From: Arthrobacter gallicola
Lineage (GTDB): Bacteria > Actinomycetota > Actinomycetes > Actinomycetales > Micrococcaceae
DNA: 64,000 nucleotides
Assembly: GCF_014836775.1 (NCBI RefSeq)
Contig: NZ_JACSQD010000007.1
Location: 1 to 64,000, forward strand
Reading direction: 5' to 3'
Positions 36,383 to 45,479 of this stretch are shown one piece after another; the first letter of the stretch is position 1, and the number at the start of each line of letters is the position of its first letter. A model generated the notes under the pieces. It did not search any database and had not been told where the DNA came from. It was given only the letters and a program-made list of their open reading frames with translations. Made by a program: the position numbers and the translations under genes.

Positions 36383-37108
36383 TTAGAGCGGTCCGGCGTT
36401 GTAGAAGGTGCGGATCATGGCAGCGTTGGATTCGAGCAGGTGGTTGTGCATGAGTTCCTGCGCGGCTTCGGCGTTGCCGGTGGCGACGGCGTCGAAGATG
36501 GCTTCATGCGCATCTTGTTCTTCCGCGGAGGCGAAGTGATCGCGGGCGGTCGGCATGAGGTGGTAGAACCGCATGACTTCGTCGGTCAGGCTGCGGTCTA
36601 CTGCTGCGGCCCGGGTGTTGCGGGAGGCCTGGGAGCAGGTGACGTGGAAGTCGCGGGCTGCGGCGAGCCGGTCTTCCAGGGTGTTGCCGTCGCGGAACTG
36701 GTCTTCCACGAGGCTGCGCAGGTCCGTGACCAGGTCAGCGGTGACGTTGCGTGCGGCTGCGGCGGCCAGCGGGGGTTCGAGGATGAGGCGCAGGTCCATG
36801 ACTTCGCGGACGTCGTGGAAGCTGAGGCTGCGCACCATGTAGCCCTTGCGCGGCAGCACATTGACCAGGCCTTCGACGGTGAGCATCTGCAGTGCTTCGC
36901 GGACCGGGGTCTTGGAGACGCCGTATTCGCGGGCGAGGTCGGGCTCGGTGAAGATCTGTCCCGGCCGCAGTTCGGCGCGGATGATCTGCCGCCGGATCAT
37001 CCCGCGGATCCGTTCGGGTTGGGACTGGGTGGCGTCTTTGGTGGTGTCCGTGGGGCTGCCCCGGGTGGGGCCGGTGGGCAGCGGGAGGACGTTATCCGTG
37101 GACGTCAT
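36383..37108 (-). CDS. GntR family regulator (FadR/FCD subfamily)
   Basis: 241 residues. N-terminal winged helix (IRRQIIRAELRPGQIFTEPDLAREYGVSKTPVREALQMLTVEGLV, about residues 36-80) and an all-helical FCD ligand-binding domain (AAAAARNVTADLVTDLRSLV and EEQDAHEAIFDAVATGNAEAAQELMHNHL). Such proteins respond to small organic acids. First gene of the minus-strand unit with the lipoprotein and the FMN oxidase; probably autoregulates it. Confidence 0.9.
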   Translation of the reverse strand: MTSTDNVLPLPTGPTRGSPTDTTKDATQSQPERIRGMIRRQIIRAELRPGQIFTEPDLAREYGVSKTPVREALQMLTVEGLVNVLPRKGYMVRSLSFHDVREVMDLRLILEPPLAAAAARNVTADLVTDLRSLVEDQFRDGNTLEDRLAAARDFHVTCSQASRNTRAAAVDRSLTDEVMRFYHLMPTARDHFASAEEQDAHEAIFDAVATGNAEAAQELMHNHLLESNAAMIRTFYNAGPL

Positions 37109-37132
37109 AATGTGACCTGCATGACAGAGATG

Positions 37133-37386
37133 CTACAGATATATCTCAGGGATACAAGAGGGCAGCTTGCCCAGGGTGCTCAGCACGGCGCCGGCTTCCT
37201 CGGCGGTGGCGACGCCGAGCATCATGGCGCGCAGGGTGTCGCCGGTCTGCACGATCGGCAGGTCGCCGCCCGGGAAGTCCGGCTTGGGCCGGACGGCGCC
37301 GGTGTCCACGATGACGTGGTCCAAGTTCAGCGCGCGGATGCTTTCCACGGTAGCCGGGGTATTCAGCTTGACGGCGATACGCAGCC
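37133..37386 (-). pseudogene. C-terminal fragment of a flavin oxidoreductase-like gene, cut by the IS
   Basis: Reading on the minus strand from the IS edge, about 84 codons remain (LRIAVKLNTPATVESIRAL, then NLDHVIVDTGAVRPKP, GGDLPIVQTGDTLRAMML) and end in a stop at 37133. The DHVIVDTGA block and the spacing resemble the NAD-binding part of NADH:flavin oxidoreductases of the old-yellow-enzyme group; that assignment is tentative. No start and no 5' part is found on the far side of the IS, so the N-terminal portion has been lost. Confidence 0.55.
37137..37146. promoter_or_regulatory. candidate GntR operator (AGATATATCT)
   Basis: A perfect 10-base palindrome about 30 bases before the GntR start, overlapping the end of the truncated upstream gene. 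Position and symmetry fit GntR autoregulation. It could be a chance AT-rich stretch. Confidence 0.25.
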
Positions 37387-37411
37387 GGACTGCCCCGACT
37401 TTTGTTGACTT
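37387..37411. repeat. IS terminal inverted repeat, left end
   Basis: Matches the opposite end of the element in reverse complement: first 10 bases identical, then three differences, then 11 identical bases. Confidence 0.75.
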
Positions 37412-37417
37412 GGGGTC

Positions 37418-38293
37418 TTAGGCAGTTATGAGCGCGGTTCGGTTGGTTGTTTCATATTCGATGGGCGTGAGTTTTCCCAGCCGTCTTTGTCGTCGCCGGC
37501 GGTGGTAAGTCCTTTCGATCCAGGTAGTGATGGCCAGCCGGAGTTCCTGCCGGGTGCCCCACTGCTGACGATCCAGGACGTTTTTTGCAGCAGAGAGAAG
37601 AACGATTCCATCGCGGCATTGTCCGCGCACGCACCCACCCGACCCATCCATCCATCCGGTCAGCCCGTGGTGCCGGAGCAATTCAACGAAACGGCCGGAT
37701 CGAAACTGCGAGCCGCGGTCCGAGTGCAGCACCGTTCCTGACGGGCGGCGTGCCCGCACGGGGTTCTCCAATGTGCGGCGACGACGGCCAATGAGGATTT
37801 CATTCGCGAGTCCATTGAGTAGCCCACGATCCTGCCGGAATAGACGTCCTTGATCGCGCAGAGGTAGAGCTTGCCCTCATCGGTGGGTTGCTCGGTGATG
37901 TCGGTGAGCCAGAGCTCGTTCGGTGCCGCGGCAGTAAAGTCCCGCTCCACCAGATCCTCGTGGACCGGTGGTCCGGGCTTGCGGTTCAGGTCACGTTTCT
38001 TGGAGAACACCGACCAGATGCCGTGGTCCTTGCACAGGCGCTGAACTCTGTTCTCCCCGGCCGTGAAGCCTTTCTCCGGGAGTTCATAGGCAATGAAACG
38101 ATAGCCAAACACCGGATCATCGGCATGGATCTCCAAAGCAGCGTTCACCAGGTGCGCATCGACCCAGTCCCGTTCCGTCACCGGGTTCGCTCTCCACCGA
38201 CAATAGCCTTGCTTGCTGAATCCCAACACCTAAGCAGGTCACCGCCACGGGAATCCCTCCGGCGGCAATATCCGTGACCAGCGGGTAGATCAT
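37418..38293 (-). pseudogene. IS3 transposase orfB (DDE), multiply frameshifted
   Basis: Starts at ATG 38293 overlapping the orfA stop. Conserved pieces are FGYRFIAYELPEKG, the first catalytic Asp in ELWLTDITEQPT, the second in VLHSDRGSQFRSG, and the Glu in CADNAAMESFFSLLQK; they occur in different frames. Four disruptions are visible: an extra base near 38227, a two-base CA duplication near 37775, a four-base GGAT duplication near 37650 and a missing A in the A-run near 37585. The protein cannot be made intact. Confidence 0.85.
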
Positions 38294-38580
38294 TTTGGGT
38301 TGATGTCCCTCGCCAGATAGGTGGCAGCCCGGCGCAGAATCTCGTTCTCCTGCTCCAACAAACGGTTGCGCTTCTTCAGTTCACGTATCTCGGCAGAGTG
38401 TGCCGTTGCCGGGGCGGCTCCGGCTTCCTTACGCTCGGCGATCGCAATCCAGCGCTTCAGCGTGGTGACCGAAAGTCCGAAATCCTTCGCAATCTGCGCC
38501 AGCGGAGCTTCACCCTTGCGGGCCACATCCGTTACACCCTGGCGGAACTCCGCCCCATAAGCCGTCGGCATGGTCAACAT
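38290..38580 (-). CDS. IS3 transposase orfA
   Basis: 96 residues, intact. Helix-turn-helix of the transposase_8 type (PLAQIAKDFGLSVTTLKRWIA, residues about 27-47) followed by a leucine-zipper-like helix (IRELKKRNRLLEQENEILRRAA). Normally binds IS ends and is fused to orfB by frameshifting; here orfB is broken, so the element is not self-mobile. Confidence 0.9.
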   Translation of the reverse strand: MLTMPTAYGAEFRQGVTDVARKGEAPLAQIAKDFGLSVTTLKRWIAIAERKEAGAAPATAHSAEIRELKKRNRLLEQENEILRRAATYLARDINPK

Positions 38581-38612
38581 CCTTCCACGAGCACCAGCCC
38601 GCTAGGTCAAGG

Positions 38613-38636
38613 AGTCAACAAAACCGGGGGCAGTCC
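38613..38636. repeat. IS terminal inverted repeat, right end
   Basis: Reverse-complement partner of the left end; adjoins the truncated ORF at 38637. Confidence 0.75.
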
Positions 38637-38828
38637 CGTTTCTCGGATAGCGACCTCGACGGCGACAGTGTCTGCGCCTGGCAGCAGGATCGCCATCTTC
38701 GGGCGCGGCTTAGCAGTGCCGAATACTGACCGAAGCAGTCGACCGCTAGGGCGTATCTGACGCACTGAGAGAGCTGCATCTGGGTTCGGAGTCTTCGCTA
38801 CCCGGATTCGGGGCTGATTGCTCGTCAG
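38637..38828 (-). pseudogene. 5' fragment of an unknown gene truncated by the IS
   Basis: A frame of at least 60 codons is open from the IS edge back to a CTG at 38828 that overlaps the preceding stop (CTGA), behind an AGGAAGGAAA site. It reads roughly RIRVAKTPNPDAALSV, RQIRPSGRLLRSVFGTA, AILLPGADTVAVEVAIRE and then meets the IS terminal repeat. It may have been the gene after the sigma-like one. Family not recognised. Confidence 0.35.
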
Positions 38829-39441
38829 AGGTTTCCTTCCTGAGCCGCACCCGGCGTGCCGCTCACGGGAAGGCCAGCGTCGTTCAGATCGTTAACCCCC
38901 GAGGCCAGCACCACTTCTTCAATCCGCTTAAGTGCCTTAGCCAATGTCTGCGAGATTGCCGCTTTCGATACTCCTCGTTCTGTGGCGACATCGACAGGGC
39001 GCTTGCGGTCATCGAAAAGAGCCTCAGCGATGGTGCGCTGCACTGGCGGTAACGCGTTGATCGCCGCGCGCACTACCTGAGCGCGACGAAGCTGAGCTTC
39101 ATCGTCGAGGTTCGCCAGATAGATATCTTCAGGTGAAGGTGTGGCACCCACGGGCAGGTCGCCGTGCTCGTTCCAAACCTCGAACGACGAGAACTTCGCG
39201 CCGTCATGATCTTGGCGGTGGTAGTTGTGCCAGTTGTTGTACTCAGCACGGGAAAGCTGCACATCAGCTGCTTCCTGAGCGCTGCGATGCACGGGCTTTT
39301 CACCGTTGGGTCAGCGCACTGCTGGGGGTAGTCCCAGTCGATGAGCAGGGTTGCTTCGCTGTCGACGATTTCGAACGTCCCCGAACGAGATGACGCGAGG
39401 GTTGAGTTATGGGTCGGTTCTGACTTGATGATGAGTTTCAT
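38825..39441 (-). pseudogene. sigma-70-like regulatory gene with one frameshift
   Basis: ATG 39441 has a strong GGAGGAG site and starts KLIIKSEPTHNSTLASSRSG; after about 45 codons the frame is lost at the C-run near 39308 (CCC where CCCC restores the frame). The second frame then continues to 38825 with a region-4-like helix-turn-helix (ALPPVQRTIAEALFDDRKRPVDVATERGVSKAAISQTLAKALKRI). Restoring one base yields 205 residues. Likely a recombination-module sigma-like protein; a GTG at 39292 could still start a shorter product. Confidence 0.7.
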
Positions 39442-40008
39442 GACTCCTCCGCGTGGTTGCGGAGGAACTGCCGGAGAGGCTTCGAACTACGTGAGGGGTG
39501 AGTGCTGGAACATGTGAAGGCGGTTCACCAGGCGGTGACCGCCCTCAGCGGCTCCTGCAGTTCCCCCTGAAGTAGGCGAAAAGAAGCCAAGCTTGATCTG
39601 TATTGTGAACTCGGCGTAGCTAGCGCCCGAGCGGTAGAAGTTTGTGACCGGATGTCGCTCGTCAGCTCCAACCAGTCACCTGGATCGTTGCCACTCAAGA
39701 GGCTCCTGTGAAGCAACTAATCCCAAGCTACGGAGGAGGGGCATTCGAGAGCGCGACGAAAAACGACGAGATGCGACTAGCGTCAGACGACGCTTCTAAG
39801 GCAGGCAAGATTCCGCACAACCGGCGAAGGTGGATACGCGTCATCAAGTTCACAAACAAGCAGTTGGGTTTGCACTTATAAACTTCATCTTCAGGATTGT
39901 GTCGCGAGCAGGGTAAGATAGGTGCAGACAGGTTCGGATGAGCATCAGTGCTCTTCAGACGGACGCGTTGGGTGATGCGAGCCCAAGCTCGAAGATGAGG
40001 AGTGACGG
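39442..40008. other. gene-free stretch of about 570 bases
   Basis: Between the divergent sigma-like and small pseudogene. Lower GC. Short open frames on both strands have no family content. The right end carries the GAGGAGTG ribosome site at about 39997. Probably promoters for both directions; nothing else is recognised. Confidence 0.5.
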
Positions 40009-40551
40009 ATGGCAGACCAGCCCAAAAACACATATGCCCTCGGCGTCTTCTGTCAGCTTCTCCGCCCGTTCGTCACGCAGTATTCGCGTACGACGCAAGG
40101 GTTCATGAAGGACTACTTCGATGCGATTATCGACACAGAAGAGCTTGAAAACCCCCTCGCCACACGAAAACATCCCAAGTCCCGGCAAGACCTCAATCAC
40201 TGCCGGGGCTTGGAAAGGCATAAACGAGACAGACTTTGCGAAGTTCTTCAACGGAAGACGTAAGTTACCCGCATGGAAAGCGAGCAGATTTCACCAGTAT
40301 ATTAATCAATCCAAGATTGAAGATCTATGCTCTGAGATCGGCATCGACGCTCTGCCAAGTTTCAGGAGAACCTCGCACGCTATGGCATCACGGTCAAAAC
40401 GGTTGACGAAATTCCCGCTGCCGTTTTCCACATGAAGGGCCTCACCCTTGACGAATCGGCGGATCAGATCAGTTTCACAAAGAACCGCGGCCAAGGCCGC
40501 TACGGGTACTTGAAGGACGTCTATGACGTTGGGGAAGGAACAGACGAATGA
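40009..40551 (+). pseudogene. broken gene upstream of the type I RM operon
   Basis: Starts ATG with a GAGGAGTG site. Three protein pieces align end to end in frames 1, 2 and 1: QPKNTYALGVFCQLLRPFVTQ; then AWKGINETDFAKFFNGRRK and RFHQYINQSKIEDLCSEI; then KFQENLARYGITVKTVDEIPA to GYLKDVYDVGEGTDE. A net one-base insertion near 40190 and a one-base loss near 40350 break it, with an in-frame stop at 40261. The intact form would be about 180 residues. Its stop overlaps the XRE start by ATGA, so it was part of the operon. Family unknown. Confidence 0.6.
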
Positions 40552-40784
40552 CGCACGAACCAGTATTGTCAATCAGCTACAAACCGTTGTGGAAGTTGCT
40601 CATAGACAAGAATCTCAAACGTCAAGATCTCCGCGAGATGAGTGGACTGTCCGGTGCCACCATCGCAAAACTTGGACGCAACGAGAACGTCACCACTGGT
40701 GTTCTCGTGCGCATCTGCGAAGCGTTGGGTTGCCAACTTCACGAAGTAGCAGAATTGGCTACAAACGAGGAAGCAGGTGCTTGA
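40548..40784 (+). CDS. XRE family transcriptional regulator
   Basis: 78 residues; a single helix-turn-helix (LLIDKNLKRQDLREMSGLSGATIAKLGRNENVTTGVLVRICEALGC, about residues 17-62) as in small controller proteins that regulate restriction-modification operons. It overlaps the preceding broken gene and ends one base before the hsdR ATG, so it is probably the operon controller. Confidence 0.88.
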   Translation: MTHEPVLSISYKPLWKLLIDKNLKRQDLREMSGLSGATIAKLGRNENVTTGVLVRICEALGCQLHEVAELATNEEAGA

Positions 40785-40785
40785 T

Positions 40786-43700
40786 ATGGCCTCGAACTTT
40801 GACTATCTCGCGGACACCTTCCCCTCGCTTGCGAACCTTGGTAGCATCGCCGAGGCATACCGCCAGTCTGACCCAAACTCTTCTCTCATGAAGCAGGGCA
40901 TGATCGGCGAATCCATCGTGTCGATGATGTTCAAGTTCGACCGCGTGGAGGAGCCATACGAGAACAAAGCCGTAACCCGCATTGACGCGCTCCAACGCGA
41001 GGGGCTGCTTCCCAAGGACGTCGTCGATGTCCTGCATCTTCTGCGCAAAGCACGCAACAAGGCTGCCCACGATGGGTGGGGCGATGAAGCAGCAGCAAGC
41101 CAGTTCCTTCCCGTCGTTCATTCGCTTACCGGCTGGTTCGCCACAACATATGGCCCTGTAGATCTCACTGTTCCCGCGTACGCGCTTCCTGCCACCGGTA
41201 CGGCTGCACCCGATATCCGGGCGTTGGAGCACGACGAGACTGCCCTGATTGCAGTCGACGAAGAGAAAGCTCAAGCGGCACCCGCAGTCACGAAGACTGC
41301 GCGACGCGAGCGTAGTGAAAAGGCAGCGAACCAGCGCCCACGCACCGAGGCTGAGACACGCCTGCTGATCGATGAACAGCTGCGGCAAGTCGGGTGGGAG
41401 GCTGACACTGAAACTCTGCGGTATTCCAAAGGTACGCGACCACAAGTTGGCAGGAACATCGCAATAGCCGAATGGCCGACAGATTCGGCTCTCGCAAACG
41501 GCGGCACACGTGGTTTCGCCGATTATGCACTCTTCATCGGCAATCAACTCGTGGCTGTCGTCGAAGCGAAGGCGACACACAAGGACGTTCCTTCAGTCTT
41601 GGATTACCAGGCGAAAGACTATGCCCAGACCATCAAATCGGAACACCGCGAACTCACACTCGGGGTATGGGGTGACTACCGGGTGCCGTTTATTTTCGCG
41701 ACGAACGGTCGCTTGTACCTCGAGCAGTATCGAACCAAGTCAGGCGTGTGGTTCCGCGATGTGCGAAGCACCGATAACGCACCACGCGCGTTACAGGGCT
41801 GGTATAGCCCCACTGGACTTATGGATGTTTTTGAAGCCGATACCGGCGCAGCTAACAACGCGCTCGCAAACCTCGGCGATGATCTGCTCACCAACCCGAA
41901 TGGGCTGAATCTTCGCGGCTACCAGATTGACGCAATTCATGCTGCAGAGGACGCGATTACCGGTGGGAAGGCTCATGCGCTACTCGCGATGGCTACTGGC
42001 ACCGGCAAAACGCGCACCGTATTGGGGATGATCTATCGCTTCTTGAAGACCGATAGGTTCCGCAGGATCTTGTTCCTTGTGGATCGCACGAGTCTGGGGG
42101 AGCAGGCCGAAGACACCTTCAGAGACGTCAAGCTAGAAGAACTCATGACCCTTGATGAGTTGTACTCGATTCAGGGTCTCGAAGAAGCTGGCCTCGACCC
42201 TGAGCTACGAGTACAGGTATCCACCGTGCAGGGAATGGTTAAACGAGTCTTCTACAGCGACGGCTACTCGAAACCTGTCGTGTCAGACTTCGATCTCATC
42301 ATCGTTGATGAAGCCCACCGAGGCTACCTGCTCGATAAGGACATGACAGAGGACGAGGCTCTATACAGAGACCAGTTCGACTATCAGTCTGCGTACCGAA
42401 GCGTGATCGATTACTTTGACGCTTCGAAGATCGCGCTGACCGCCACCCCTGCGCTTCACACAACGCAGATCTTTGGACAGCCCGTGTATACGTACACTTA
42501 CCGGGAAGCGGTCATCGACGGTTGGCTCGTAGACCACGATGCACCGCACCGGCTCACCACGAAGCTCTCAAGCGACGGGATCAAGTTCGACAAAGGTGAA
42601 ACTTTGCCGATTTACGATCCTGAAACCGGTGAGATCACCAACAGCGCAGAGCTTGAAGACGAGGTCACGTTCGACCTCGACCAGTTCAACCGGCAAGTGA
42701 TCACTGAAGACTTCAACCGTGCGGTGCTCCAAGAAATCGCACAGGATCTTGACCCGACCTCCCCAGAGGTCTACGGCAAGACCCTGATTTACGCTGTCGA
42801 TGATGCTCACGCCGACATGATCGTGAATCTCCTCAAGGACATCTACGCCGACTCCGGGGTCGACACCGATGCGATCATGAAAATTACTGGCAGTGTGGCG
42901 GGCGGCAACAAGAAGAAGATTAAAGAAGCGATCAAACGGTTCAAGAACGAACGCTTCCCATCAATCGTTGTCACCGTAGACCTTCTCACTACCGGCATCG
43001 ACGTGCCTGAACTCACCTCACTTGTCTTCTTGAGGCGGGTTCGCTCGCGCATCCTGTTCGAGCAGATGCTTGGTCGTGCGACCAGGCTCTGTCCCGAGAT
43101 CGGCAAGGAGAAGTTCGATATTTACGACCCGGTCGGTGTCTACGACGCTCTCGACCGTGTCAACACCATGAAGCCACTGGCAGCGAACCCCAACACTTCT
43201 TTCTCTGACCTCATCGAAGGCATCGACTTCGCCTCCGAGAATTTCGATAGCGAGGGCGAATCGCTGGCCTCCGTCATCACTCAGATCATCGCCAAACTGC
43301 AGCGCCGCACCCACCGAGTCAAAGGACAGGCAGCAGAACACACTAGTGATCTCGCGGGCGGGAAAGGGCTGAAAGAAGTAGCGGAGACTCTACGCGACAT
43401 GAGCCCCGAAGATGCTGCCGAATGGGTGAAAGAACACTCCGAATTGTTCGATTACCTCGATGGCAACACATTCGGCGGCGCAAAGCGCCTCGTGATCTCC
43501 GACAAGGCAGATGAACTCCTCACCCACACGCGCGACTACGGAGACACCAAGCGCCCCGAAGACTACCTGGAAGAGTTCACACAATACGTGCGGAACAACC
43601 AGAACGAGATCGCGGCGCTCACGATTATCTGCACCAAGCCATCCGATCTAACTCGCGAACAACTCAAATCACTCAAGATGACACTCGACCGTGCCGGGTT

Positions 43701-44064
43701 CACCTCTCAGAAACTCTCCAGTGCTGTTTCAGAGATGACGAACACGGAGATCACTGCTGACATCATCTCTCTCGTACGCCGATACGCCATTGGCTCCCCG
43801 CTACTTACCCACCACCAATGCATCGATTTTGCCCTGTCGAAGATCCAGATCGAATACCAGCCCAGCAAGATTGAGCAGACCTGGCTCGGTCGCGTCCGCG
43901 ACTATCTCGCCAACGAAGAAATCATCACCCGTGACACCTTCGACGAAGACGTGCGGTTCCGAAGCAAAGGCGGCTTCGCACGCATCGACAAAGCATTCAG
44001 AGGGCGGCTCGGAGCCGTCATCGAAGACATCAACACCTACATGTATCAGGAAGAATCGGCCTAG
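40786..44064 (+). CDS. hsdR: type I restriction endonuclease subunit R with N-terminal DUF4145-like domain
   Basis: 1092 residues from ATG 40786 (a GTG at 40777 overlapping the XRE stop is an alternative). About the first 120 residues form a DUF4145-like helical region. A PD-(D/E)xK endonuclease core follows (FADYALFIGN then VAVVEAKAT; Asp near 246, Glu/Lys near 258-260). The DEAD-like motor has Walker A ATGTGKTRT near residue 400 and DEAH in IVDEAHRGY near 506, then a C-terminal helicase domain with VTVDLLTTGIDVPELTSLVFLRRV. HsdR translocates DNA and cleaves unmethylated targets with HsdM and HsdS. GC is below the flanks. Confidence 0.93.
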   Translation: MASNFDYLADTFPSLANLGSIAEAYRQSDPNSSLMKQGMIGESIVSMMFKFDRVEEPYENKAVTRIDALQREGLLPKDVVDVLHLLRKARNKAAHDGWGDEAAASQFLPVVHSLTGWFATTYGPVDLTVPAYALPATGTAAPDIRALEHDETALIAVDEEKAQAAPAVTKTARRERSEKAANQRPRTEAETRLLIDEQLRQVGWEADTETLRYSKGTRPQVGRNIAIAEWPTDSALANGGTRGFADYALFIGNQLVAVVEAKATHKDVPSVLDYQAKDYAQTIKSEHRELTLGVWGDYRVPFIFATNGRLYLEQYRTKSGVWFRDVRSTDNAPRALQGWYSPTGLMDVFEADTGAANNALANLGDDLLTNPNGLNLRGYQIDAIHAAEDAITGGKAHALLAMATGTGKTRTVLGMIYRFLKTDRFRRILFLVDRTSLGEQAEDTFRDVKLEELMTLDELYSIQGLEEAGLDPELRVQVSTVQGMVKRVFYSDGYSKPVVSDFDLIIVDEAHRGYLLDKDMTEDEALYRDQFDYQSAYRSVIDYFDASKIALTATPALHTTQIFGQPVYTYTYREAVIDGWLVDHDAPHRLTTKLSSDGIKFDKGETLPIYDPETGEITNSAELEDEVTFDLDQFNRQVITEDFNRAVLQEIAQDLDPTSPEVYGKTLIYAVDDAHADMIVNLLKDIYADSGVDTDAIMKITGSVAGGNKKKIKEAIKRFKNERFPSIVVTVDLLTTGIDVPELTSLVFLRRVRSRILFEQMLGRATRLCPEIGKEKFDIYDPVGVYDALDRVNTMKPLAANPNTSFSDLIEGIDFASENFDSEGESLASVITQIIAKLQRRTHRVKGQAAEHTSDLAGGKGLKEVAETLRDMSPEDAAEWVKEHSELFDYLDGNTFGGAKRLVISDKADELLTHTRDYGDTKRPEDYLEEFTQYVRNNQNEIAALTIICTKPSDLTREQLKSLKMTLDRAGFTSQKLSSAVSEMTNTEITADIISLVRRYAIGSPLLTHHQCIDFALSKIQIEYQPSKIEQTWLGRVRDYLANEEIITRDTFDEDVRFRSKGGFARIDKAFRGRLGAVIEDINTYMYQEESA

Positions 44065-45479
44065 TGAACAACCAAGACATCGTAGCTAAGCTATGGAGAC
44101 TCTCACACGTCCTCCGCGACGACGGCATCACCTACCACCAGTACGTCACCGAACTGACGTACATCTTGTTCTTGAAGATGGCCAAAGAAACCGGAACCGA
44201 GGATCAAATACCCGCCGAATACAGGTGGGATATACTCCGCACCAAGTCAGGCATTGAACTCAAACGCTACTACCGCAACCTCCTGCAACATCTCGGCGAA
44301 GAGGCCACAGGGCGCGTGCAGGAGATTTACGCCGGTGCGTCAACCAACATTGACGAACCCGCCAACCTCAAGAAAATCATCTCTTCCATCGACGCTCTTG
44401 ACTGGTACTCCGCACGCGAAGAAGGCCTCGGCAACCTGTACGAGGGGCTACTCGAAAAGAACGCGAATGAAAAGAAATCTGGCGCAGGCCAGTACTTCAC
44501 CCCGCGTGTGCTCATCGATGTGATGGTCCGGCTCATGGATCCTCAACCAGGCGAGAAGTGTAACGATCCTGCCTGCGGCACCTTCGGGTTCATGATCGCC
44601 GCGAACCAGCACGTCCGCGAAGCGACCGACGACTTTTTCACCCTCGGCCAAGACCAAGCAGAGTTCGAAGTCAAACAAGCATTTACAGGCGTCGAACTCG
44701 TGCATGATACGCACCGCCTCGCACTCATGAACGCCATGCTACACGGCATCGAAGCGCCCATCACCCTCGGTGACACGCTCTCACCACTCGGCAAGAACGT
44801 GCGCGGCTTCGACCTGGTACTCACAAACCCGCCATTCGGAACCAAGAAGGGCGGCGAGCGCGCAAGCCGTGACGACCTGACCTTCCCAACTTCGAACAAG
44901 CAGCTCAACTTCTTGCAGCACATCTACCGCAGCCTCAAACCTGGAGGGCGTGCGGCAGTGGTACTGCCTGACAACGTGCTCTTCGCCGATGGAGATGGCA
45001 GACGCATTCGCGAGGACCTTATGGACAAGTGCAACCTGCACACAATCCTGCGCCTTCCCACCGGTATTTTCTATGCACAAGGGGTCAAAACCAACGTGCT
45101 GTTCTTCGAGCGCGGCAAAACCGACAAAGGCAACACCAGTGGGATCTGGTTCTACGACCTGCGTACCAACATGCCATCGTTCGGCAAAAGGACACCGCTG
45201 ACCACCGGGCACTTCACTGACTTCGAGTCCGCATACGCCGCATCCGACCGCGCCACTATTGCGGACGAGCGGTGGAGCCATCTCACGCGCGAAGAGATCG
45301 CGGACAAAGACGATTCACTCGACCGAGGCTTGCTCCGCGCCAGCGACAACGCCAACGACCTTAACGACATAGACCCCGGCCAGATGACGGCGGAGGCAGC
45401 CGACCTGCTCGATGAAGCAGTCGACCTGCTACGCACTCTCTCCGCAGAACTCAGTGTCAAAGACAACGAGGTCGAGTGA
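44064..45479 (+). CDS. hsdM: type I restriction-modification methyltransferase subunit M
   Basis: 471 residues from a GTG overlapping the hsdR stop by one base. N-terminal HsdM helical domain, the GQYFTPRVLIDVMV signature near residue 143, the AdoMet-binding motif NDPACGTFGFMI near residue 170 and the N6-adenine catalytic motif NPPF near 253. Modifies adenine in the HsdS-defined target and complexes with HsdR and HsdS. Confidence 0.95.
   Translation: MNNQDIVAKLWRLSHVLRDDGITYHQYVTELTYILFLKMAKETGTEDQIPAEYRWDILRTKSGIELKRYYRNLLQHLGEEATGRVQEIYAGASTNIDEPANLKKIISSIDALDWYSAREEGLGNLYEGLLEKNANEKKSGAGQYFTPRVLIDVMVRLMDPQPGEKCNDPACGTFGFMIAANQHVREATDDFFTLGQDQAEFEVKQAFTGVELVHDTHRLALMNAMLHGIEAPITLGDTLSPLGKNVRGFDLVLTNPPFGTKKGGERASRDDLTFPTSNKQLNFLQHIYRSLKPGGRAAVVLPDNVLFADGDGRRIREDLMDKCNLHTILRLPTGIFYAQGVKTNVLFFERGKTDKGNTSGIWFYDLRTNMPSFGKRTPLTTGHFTDFESAYAASDRATIADERWSHLTREEIADKDDSLDRGLLRASDNANDLNDIDPGQMTAEAADLLDEAVDLLRTLSAELSVKDNEVE

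Larger units (their letters stand above)
37387..38636 (-). mobile_element. IS3-family insertion sequence, decayed
   Basis: About 1250 bases, with terminal inverted repeats GGACTGCCCC(N3)TTTTGTTGACT at 37387-37411 and the reverse complement at 38613-38636 (three mismatches in the middle). It holds orfA (38290-38580) and a broken orfB (37418-38293) that overlaps it by four bases in the standard IS3 way. No target-site duplication is seen in the flanks (GCC on the left, CGT on the right), so the flanks were probably rearranged. The element separates two truncated genes and marks the left edge of the accessory region. Confidence 0.85.

Noticed and set aside
34391..37408. Very long open frame (about 1000 codons) on the plus strand opposite the FMN oxidase, lipoprotein and GntR genes
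   Set aside because: Antisense shadow of three well-supported minus-strand genes; Gly/His/Val/Asp-rich with no domain, a normal artefact of high-GC DNA.
38321..38760. Plus-strand frames across IS orfA
   Set aside because: Antisense to the transposase, no independent motif.
39525..40033. Minus-strand small frames in the gap before the RM operon
   Set aside because: Short and without motif or ribosome site; the longest overlaps the start of the pseudogene on the other strand.
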